A stretch of DNA of 64,000 bases, taken from Nyssa sinensis (lineage: Eukaryota > Streptophyta > Magnoliopsida > Cornales > Nyssaceae). The position numbers were made by a program, and so were the translations under genes. The DNA lies in NCBI GenBank assembly GCA_008638375.1, contig CM018052.1, positions 11,279,006 through 11,343,005 of the forward strand, given 5' to 3'. Under the pieces are notes generated by a model. It was not told the origin of the DNA. It saw only the letters and a list, made by a program, of their open reading frames with translations, and ran no database searches. Below, one piece after another: positions 58,677 to 64,000 of this stretch (within the stretch, counting starts at the first letter, position 1; each line of letters begins with the position of its first letter).

Positions 58677-59141
58677 AAGTTAACCCTCTTATAATTAATA
58701 AACATAGGAGAACGGAAATTTATTAATTATTAATTATTAAGTTTTCTCATTTATTTTATTAATCAAAAAGTTTTTCTTACATAAATATGACTTTTGGTAC
58801 AAAAAGAAGATTTTATATACAAATTTTTAATGATATTTTTTTTTTTTTAAATACATATAATATTTAACTTGAGGCACAAAAAAGTTCATAATATTCTTTT
58901 AAACTAAATACAATTACCAAGACATGTCATATATATGATATATATATATATATAAATAAATAAATATAAAACTATTTTCTCTCACTAATAATTAATATTA
59001 TAAAAGATTTTTATCAAAAAATATTAATTATTAAGTAATAGAATTATTAATTATATACCATGGAACCAAGTTGGTCCCTTAAAACATTATTAATTATTAA
59101 AGATATTAAATTATTAGATATTAATTATAAGAGGGTTGACT
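58677..59141. mobile_element. Mariner-like MITE (465 bp)
   Basis: Inverted ends: AAGTTAACCCTCTTATAATT on the left, and the complement of CAGTCAACCCTCTTATAATT on the right, each next to TA. A TA target and TIR at both ends suggest Tc1/mariner-type movement. The interior is AT-rich and non-coding. A truncated relative is at 44768-45075. Confidence 0.7.
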
Positions 59142-60490
59142 GTATTGATCTCATTTCAAAAGGCTTCAAGACCGATATGTCTTGAGTGGTAAATTTTGGT
59201 CTAAGCTGAGACTTTGAACATTCTTAGATTTTTTATTAACTGGAAGGGAAGTTCATTTTCTGTCTGAGCCCAAGAACATTGACCAGAAGGGAAATTATAA
59301 AGGTAGGGTTGCAACTTGGGCAAGCTAACTGGAGCCCTACCCGAGCTTAGCCCAAATTCTTCAGGGCTTGGGCTGACATTTTTTTTCATGTCAGGATGGG
59401 CATGGATAGTAACATTGAAGCCTGACCAAATTTTGGGCTAGGCTATGGGCGTGGGCGTGGAGAACTCGAGTGCAGTTCGAGCTCAAGTTCTATGTTCTTT
59501 TTAAAATATATATTTTTTATTTTCCATTATAACCTATGAAGATGGAATGAGATTTATAAAGCTCTCAAACTTCTATAACACCAATGAGGGACAACTACAT
59601 ATATTTTTTTAAAAATGGTCCTTCTCATTAGCTTTTATACATAATTAGATCTTAACAGCATAAAAAACGTAACATCTAATCCCAAATGAGAAAACTACCC
59701 AAATCAAAATAAAATGAAATTAGCTTCTCCAACTCAGACCCAAACAAACATAGCACATTTAGATGCCTCCATTCTCCACTGCTATCTACAGAGTTGGTCA
59801 CCTGAAAAAAAAAACAAAAAAAAAATGACAGTCAAAGGAGACTCATTCAAACTGCAACAAACCCTCCCAACCTTGTAAGTCACCATACTAGAAAGATTTG
59901 CGATATCGTTGAAACTACCTGAAATTGGTCACTCGATCCATACTATAAAAATTGCAGATTCGGTCACTTGAAATCCAACCACTGCCTGAAATTTGTGAGA
60001 GATCTTGGCAACATTTGTGTCCGAGTTTGATAGCTATTGCATTGTGGTTGGTTGAAGAAGTCCCAGTGAGATTATCGTACTAGATGTGAACATGTGTTTG
60101 GGTAAACGAGGTAAGTGGATGTGAACATTGAACAATATCGTAGTAGGAATGGTAAGAATGTGAGTTCGATTTTGAATGGATGTGAACTTTTGTGTTGAAT
60201 GGATATGAACTTTTTTATTTTTTGAGTGCCAACAAGTACTCTCATCTTGAAATCCAACTTTCTGTTGAGTCCCATTTGTGTAAGAATGGCAAAGAGAGAA
60301 GATAGGAGAAAGTAACGCTATGTTTGATATGCTGGAATGGGCATCAAAATTCTTACCATGTTTGGTAAGACTAAAAAATGTCGGAATGGGCATTCTTTTG
60401 GAATGACTATTCTCACATAGCATGAGATTAACATTCTTTCTCAAAACCTAGGGAATGCCATTCCATTCCTGAATAAATGAAATTAAAAAA

Positions 60491-60661
60491 GGGGTAATGC
60501 TACTGTAAGCTCGAGTACATATGAGACAAGGTGTTTTAACCCTTAAATGATCTTGGGATTGAGTTTTCATTTATCCCAACAACTTTATCTCTAGTTTCGA
60601 GATCATCTAAGAGTTAAAACACATTGTCTCATATGCACTCGAGCTTACAATAGCATTACTC
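60491..60661. mobile_element. Fold-back MITE (171 bp)
   Basis: Nearly the whole element is an inverted repeat: GGGGTAATGCTACTGTAAGC and CTCGAGT at the left mirror ACTCGAGCTTAC and AATAGCATTACTC at the right. TTAAAAAA flanks both sides (60483-60490 and 60662-60669). The superfamily is uncertain. Confidence 0.75.
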
Positions 60662-60922
60662 TTAAAAAAAAAAAACCTTACACATATATATACACGCACA
60701 TGATTGTAATATATATATATATATAACATCATATACATGTATATATACATACACATAATATATACACCTATATTGAGAAAAAAAACATATACCCATACAT
60801 ATATATACACACACATTGTTGTAATATATATAGGTTACACACACACGTGTAATATATTATTTTAATATATATGTATGTACACGCATATAATTTGTGTTTG
60901 TGTGTGTGTATATATAGTATAT

Positions 60923-60953
<31 letters not shown>
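60662..60953. repeat. TA/CA/TG microsatellite zone
   Basis: Alternating (TA)n, (CA)n and ACATATATA-type runs. The short frames here encode only low-complexity Y/I/C/V stretches. Confidence 0.85.
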
Positions 60954-61325
60954 CACTATGAGACATGGACATTCTATTTTGGCTCACATGTCTATGTCGG
61001 ACACAAACACTCTCGGACACTTCTAGTACATAGGTCGGACACTTAAATTATGGATGTTGATGATTAAATGAAGAAGGTTTTTAATTTTTATTTAAAGACT
61101 TATTTTAATATCTTACTAATATTTTTGTGATTTGTGTATTTTTATACCAATTTTAATTAGAATAACATTAGGTTTTTATTATATGGTCATATAAAAAATT
61201 TATATATATTCAACGTGTCCATATCTTACTTTTTATAGAAATAACATGTCTGCATGTCCATACTGTGTTGTATCCGTGTCTCGTGTCCCGTGTCCGTGTC
61301 CATATCCATGCTTTGCTTCTTAGTG
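60954..61325. mobile_element. MITE-like repeat with GTGTCCGTGTCC ends (372 bp)
   Basis: CACTATGAGACATGGACAT at the left and, as complement, CACTAAGAAGCAAAGCATGG at the right, with GTCGGACAC motifs inside; bordered by (TA)n on both sides, so a duplication cannot be distinguished. Confidence 0.45.
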
Positions 61326-61364
61326 TGTATATATATATACCATACAAACACACATACACATAAC

Positions 61365-61900
61365 TAGGGGTGTCAATTCGTGTTATTGGGTCGTGTCAAG
61401 GTATACACATTCGAAAATGTGTTAATCCTAACATGACACTATTAACTAATCGTGTCAAGTTTCAAAACTCAAACTCAACCTATTTATTAAACAGGTTACA
61501 CGTGTCGACACACTTAACCCGTTTATTTTAAATTTTTATTTTTTAAATAAAAAATTTACCTATCTTTCAATATGTATAGATAATTTTTATGTTTAGTAAA
61601 CTTTGAACTTGTACTAAATCAAAGTAGAAACCTCTTTTATAAATAAAAAATCTCAAAACCTTGATAAACTTTCAATATGAGACCAATTACCTTAACTCAT
61701 GATATTTTTTATAATTAAACGTGTTAAATTGTGTTAAACAGGGTAACACTACTAAAACCCAAACAGGACATGTTTATTAATCGTGTTATACATGTCAACC
61801 CGTTTATGACCCAAAACCCATTTATGCTGAGCCCAAACTCATTAATTTCGTGTTGTATTCGAGTCGTGTTGTCGTGTCGTGTCAAAAATTGACACCCCTA
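61365..61900. mobile_element. hAT-type MITE (536 bp) with perfect 8-bp duplication
   Basis: Inverted ends TAGGGGTGTCAATT and AATTGACACCCCTA, flanked by CACATAAC at 61357-61364 and 61901-61908. Interior GTCGTGTC/ACCCGTTTA-rich and non-coding. A textbook non-autonomous hAT element. Confidence 0.95.
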
Positions 61901-62238
61901 CACATAACATATACACATACATACATACATACATATATAATCATTTATAAAATGTACACGAACTACTTGAAAATAATTTAATAAATATACAAAGTATTTT
62001 AGGTTGATTGAATTGTTTTAAATAATTAAAGTATTTAAAACTTTTTCATTCCATTCTATTCCAATAATTAAATTGTTCAAACTAAATACTAGAATGCAAT
62101 TATTATCTCATTATGGGGTATTTGGCCAAACAAATAAATGGAATAGCCATTTCTATTTTATTTCATTCCTAAACCCATTCCATTCCAAAGTCCATTTTAG
62201 TGTACCAAACGTACTCAACTGTCTTGGAGAGTTAAGGT

Positions 62239-62290
62239 ATCCCACATCGAAAGAGAACCACATGTTCAGGGTTCTTTCTTTCTATAAAAG
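62239..62290 (+). promoter_or_regulatory. USE-like plus TATA box, snRNA-type promoter motif
   Basis: ATCCCACATCG at 62239-62249 equals the plant snRNA upstream element RTCCCACATCG, and TATAAAAG begins at 62283, 33 bp downstream, the spacing of polymerase II snRNA genes. The sequence after it does not match an intact U1, U2, U4 or U5 RNA. It lies inside the hAT-like element. The same GTCCCACATCG motif is also common in plant retroelement LTRs, so it need not be an snRNA gene. Confidence 0.45.
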
Positions 62291-62571
62291 TGCCCTCCAT
62301 TCTATAATTAGTGTAATATTTTGTTTGGCTGTCAATTTTAGGACAGATATCAAATAAAAAATTTAGTTCAATTTTTTTTAATGGAGGGTTAAATTTTTCT
62401 ATTTTTTGTAATTTGGACTAACCCGTGTGAACCCGTAATTTTTTCAAGCTGATTTGTTGGGCTTAAGGTTGAGTTCAGGATGGGCTTGGGTTGACTATCT
62501 GAAAGCTTGGGCTAACCTTGGACATGCTTTAGCCCGAGCCTAGCTTGCCTGCGTTGCACCCTAAATAAAGG

Positions 62572-62936
62572 TCAAATGGTATATCATGATGCAAAGGCAT
62601 AGTTCTTTTTTTATTTTTTCTTCAGTGACCTGATTCCAATGTCGTTTTTTTAGTGATTAGTAAAGTTGGAAAGAAACTTGTGAGCACAATTTCATTAAAA
62701 AGTGACAAACCATTGTTTCATCATGACATGAACATTTGTAAAAAAATACTTCAGAAATAAAGAACATCTTTATATTTTTACCAATGTACAAGCCATTCTA
62801 CATATGATTTAGTTTCCATTTTTTGTACACTAAGCTTTCATGAGTTTGATTATTCAGTTTGCTTCTTGCCTGACTTTTTTCCTCCTTTTTTTCTTTTCTT
62901 TCACACATGACATCAGTTATATAATAAGGTGCCAAG
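62572..62936 (+). other. Sequence directly upstream of the FAH start codon
   Basis: T-rich; contains a pyrimidine tract and CACATGACATCAG ending at 62916, a plausible splice acceptor, leaving 20 bases of leader before the ATG. No TATA box is evident close to the ATG, which favours a leader intron over a promoter here. Confidence 0.5.
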
Positions 62937-64000
62937 ATGGTTGCACAGGATTTTACTGTGGATTTGAATAAACCCCTTGTCTTCCAGGTGAATACCCGTT
63001 GCCTTCTTCGTCTTCCATATATTTGATAACAAAGTCTTGGCACTGATCTTTACATCGAGTATTTCAAATCTTATTGCTAGTGGTTTGTATGCATGTGCTG
63101 ATCTTTGGGGTTGAGAGAATTTGGGTCATTCACCTAGGATCTTGGATTTGAAAAAAAAACTCAAAATAACTGCTTCTTTAATACGGTAATTATGGGTGGA
63201 ACAAAATGACTGCTTGGTTACTTGCTGTTAGTCTGCGGATACCAATCTCCAGCTTGTGTAAAGGGCTGCTTGGTGGTGTTAGTCTACTTTCGGAGTTGGT
63301 TGTCACATTTCACCTCCATTTGCACCCTAGAAATGTCTATTATTTTTGTTTTACTTTAAATGCTTCTCAGTCTAGCCTCCTCTTTCGTCGTTCTGTCTCT
63401 TTCAAATTTTTCCTTCTATTGACCTTACTATTTGCCATAACATTTTCAAAAGCATGTTAGCGCCTCTACACAAATTTATGGTTTCTTTTATTTCATTATC
63501 CTTTATATCATTTTGAGAATATTTTCACAGGTTGGTCATCTAAGAGAGGCTTATCAGGAGTGGGTTCACCAGCCTATTGCTAGCAAGGAAGGGCCTCGAT
63601 TTTTCAAAAGTGATTTTTGGGAGGTATTATTACTTTTGTTTGTGCACAAACTTTCCAATTTTATATTGTCATGTAATTCTTTTTATTTTTTATTTTTATT
63701 TTAAATTTTTTGGCCTAGGCTACGACACCATAAGGTTATTTATTAGGCATGCACAAAATATTTAGATTTATATGGGCTAACATATAGGCATATCAGTCAA
63801 TTATTAGTTTACATAATGCATTCTATGGAAATTTATACAGCTATTCTTTTGACTCATTTATATACTTCTGACTAATTTTTGCCTGAAACAGTTTTTGACC
63901 CTCACAGTATGGTGGGTAATTCCACTTATTTGGCTGCCAGTTGTATGCTGGTGCATATCCATGTCTATACGGATGGGCCATACGCTTCCTCAGATAGCAT
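62937..64000 (+). CDS. FAH: Fatty acid 2-hydroxylase, first three coding exons (partial)
   Basis: FAH adds a hydroxyl group at C-2 of very long chain fatty acids of ceramides in the ER membrane, working with cytochrome b5. Exon 1, 62937-62987: MVAQDFTVDLNKPLVFQ. Exon 2, 63531-63623: VGHLREAYQEWVHQPIASKE then GPRFFKSDFWE. Exon 3 from 63892 to the window end: FLTLTVWWVIPLIWLPVVCW then CISMSIRMGHTLPQIA, holding the first membrane segment. All introns are phase 0 with GT-AG borders (AG at 63529-63530 and 63890-63891). The N-terminus and this membrane helix match plant FAH1/FAH2, which are about 237 residues long; the visible 84 residues are roughly the first third. The histidine-box motifs that bind di-iron lie beyond the window. 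The frame is clean, unlike everything else here, so the gene is probably functional. Confidence 0.93.

Larger units (their letters stand above)
60316..62215. mobile_element. Harbinger-like element related to the MITE in copia RT
   Basis: The left part (GTTTGATATGCTGGAATGGG, then AAAATGTCGGAATGGGCATT and CTCAAAACCTAGGGAATG) and the right part (CATTCCATTCTATTCCAATA, then GTGTACCAAACGTACT) align with the two halves of 44548-45267. Flanks are TAA and CAA. About 1.2 kb of extra sequence in the middle is made of three further insertions and microsatellites. Confidence 0.7.
59304..62563. mobile_element. hAT-like DNA element (3.26 kb) holding other elements
   Basis: Ends: TAGGGTTGCAACTTGGGCAA on the left, and the complement of TAGGGTGCAACGCAGGCAAG on the right. 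The 8-bp flanks TATAAAGG (59296-59303) and AATAAAGG (62564-62571) match at 7 of 8, as expected for hAT. Subterminal regions are rich in GGGCTTGGG/CCCGAGC. No transposase is seen. It is inflated by the insertion at 60316-62215. Confidence 0.72.
51990..62916 (+). other. Putative 10.9-kb leader intron filled with transposons
   Basis: It is bounded by GTTAGT and a pyrimidine-rich CATCAG. It contains a gypsy remnant, the copia element 55348-58299, the MITE 58677-59141 and the hAT-like nest 59304-62563. The stretch 51990-52670 is plain T-rich intron-like sequence with nothing else visible. Confidence 0.4.

Noticed and set aside
60607..60956. Tyrosine and cysteine rich minus-strand frames
   Set aside because: Low-complexity TA/CA/TG microsatellite translation.
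62300..62400. Intact U2 snRNA gene
   Set aside because: Only the promoter motifs match; the expected 5' end of U2 (ATACCTTTCTCGGCC) is absent.

Overview
The window is nuclear DNA from a flowering plant, probably a eudicot, although no species can be named from the sequence. The evidence is GT-AG introns, plant-type Ty3/gypsy and Ty1/copia retrotransposons primed by initiator-tRNA-Met-like sites, plant MITEs and a tRNA-derived SINE. About nine tenths of it is transposable elements in deep nests. The only cellular gene recognised is at the right edge: the start of a fatty acid 2-hydroxylase (FAH) gene, plus strand, cut off by the window end.

Layout, left to right. (a) 1-6184: a gypsy element with giant LTRs (3.3 kb) whose 1.5-kb interior encodes only Gag, resembling TR-GAG elements. 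(b) 6185-10006: the last piece and 3' LTR (3.26 kb) of a second gypsy element. (c) 10007-38084: the remains of a Tat-lineage gypsy element on the minus strand. From its 5' side (right) it has a 5' LTR, gag, protease, RT, a second RNase H, integrase, a 63-bp tandem array, and an extra ORF in antisense orientation that resembles plant 'putative gypsy-type transposon' proteins. It is split by two later insertions. One is a composite of opposed LTR pieces (10696-19091), itself holding a 4.2-kb solo LTR with TSD TCTCC. The other is a complete 11.2-kb chromovirus (Tekay/Del-like, minus strand, TSD TTACT, 22789-34012). (d) 38150-about 40960: gag and LTR-like sequence of a copia element on the minus strand, into which the Tat element seems to have inserted. 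(e) 41730-47181: a plus-strand copia element with both LTRs and a MITE inside its RT. (f) 47182-51700: AT-rich DNA with a possible LTR fragment and a SINE with target duplications. (g) 51700-64000: the FAH region: a candidate non-coding first exon, then about 10.9 kb that would be its leader intron, then three coding exons.

The candidate leader intron holds a gypsy remnant, a copia deletion derivative (TSD GATAT), a mariner-like MITE, and a hAT-like element (8-bp TSD) that contains a Harbinger-like element with three further MITEs inside it.

All retroelement reading frames carry stops or frameshifts, so none looks autonomous now. The most unusual signals are the Gag-only element with giant LTRs, the antisense extra ORF and 63-bp array of the Tat element, a degenerate repeated module shared by several LTR families in both orientations, the nested DNA transposons, and a small snRNA-type promoter motif (USE plus TATA). 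Coordinates of truncated elements and decayed domains are approximate. LTR ends supported by target duplications are exact to within a base or two.
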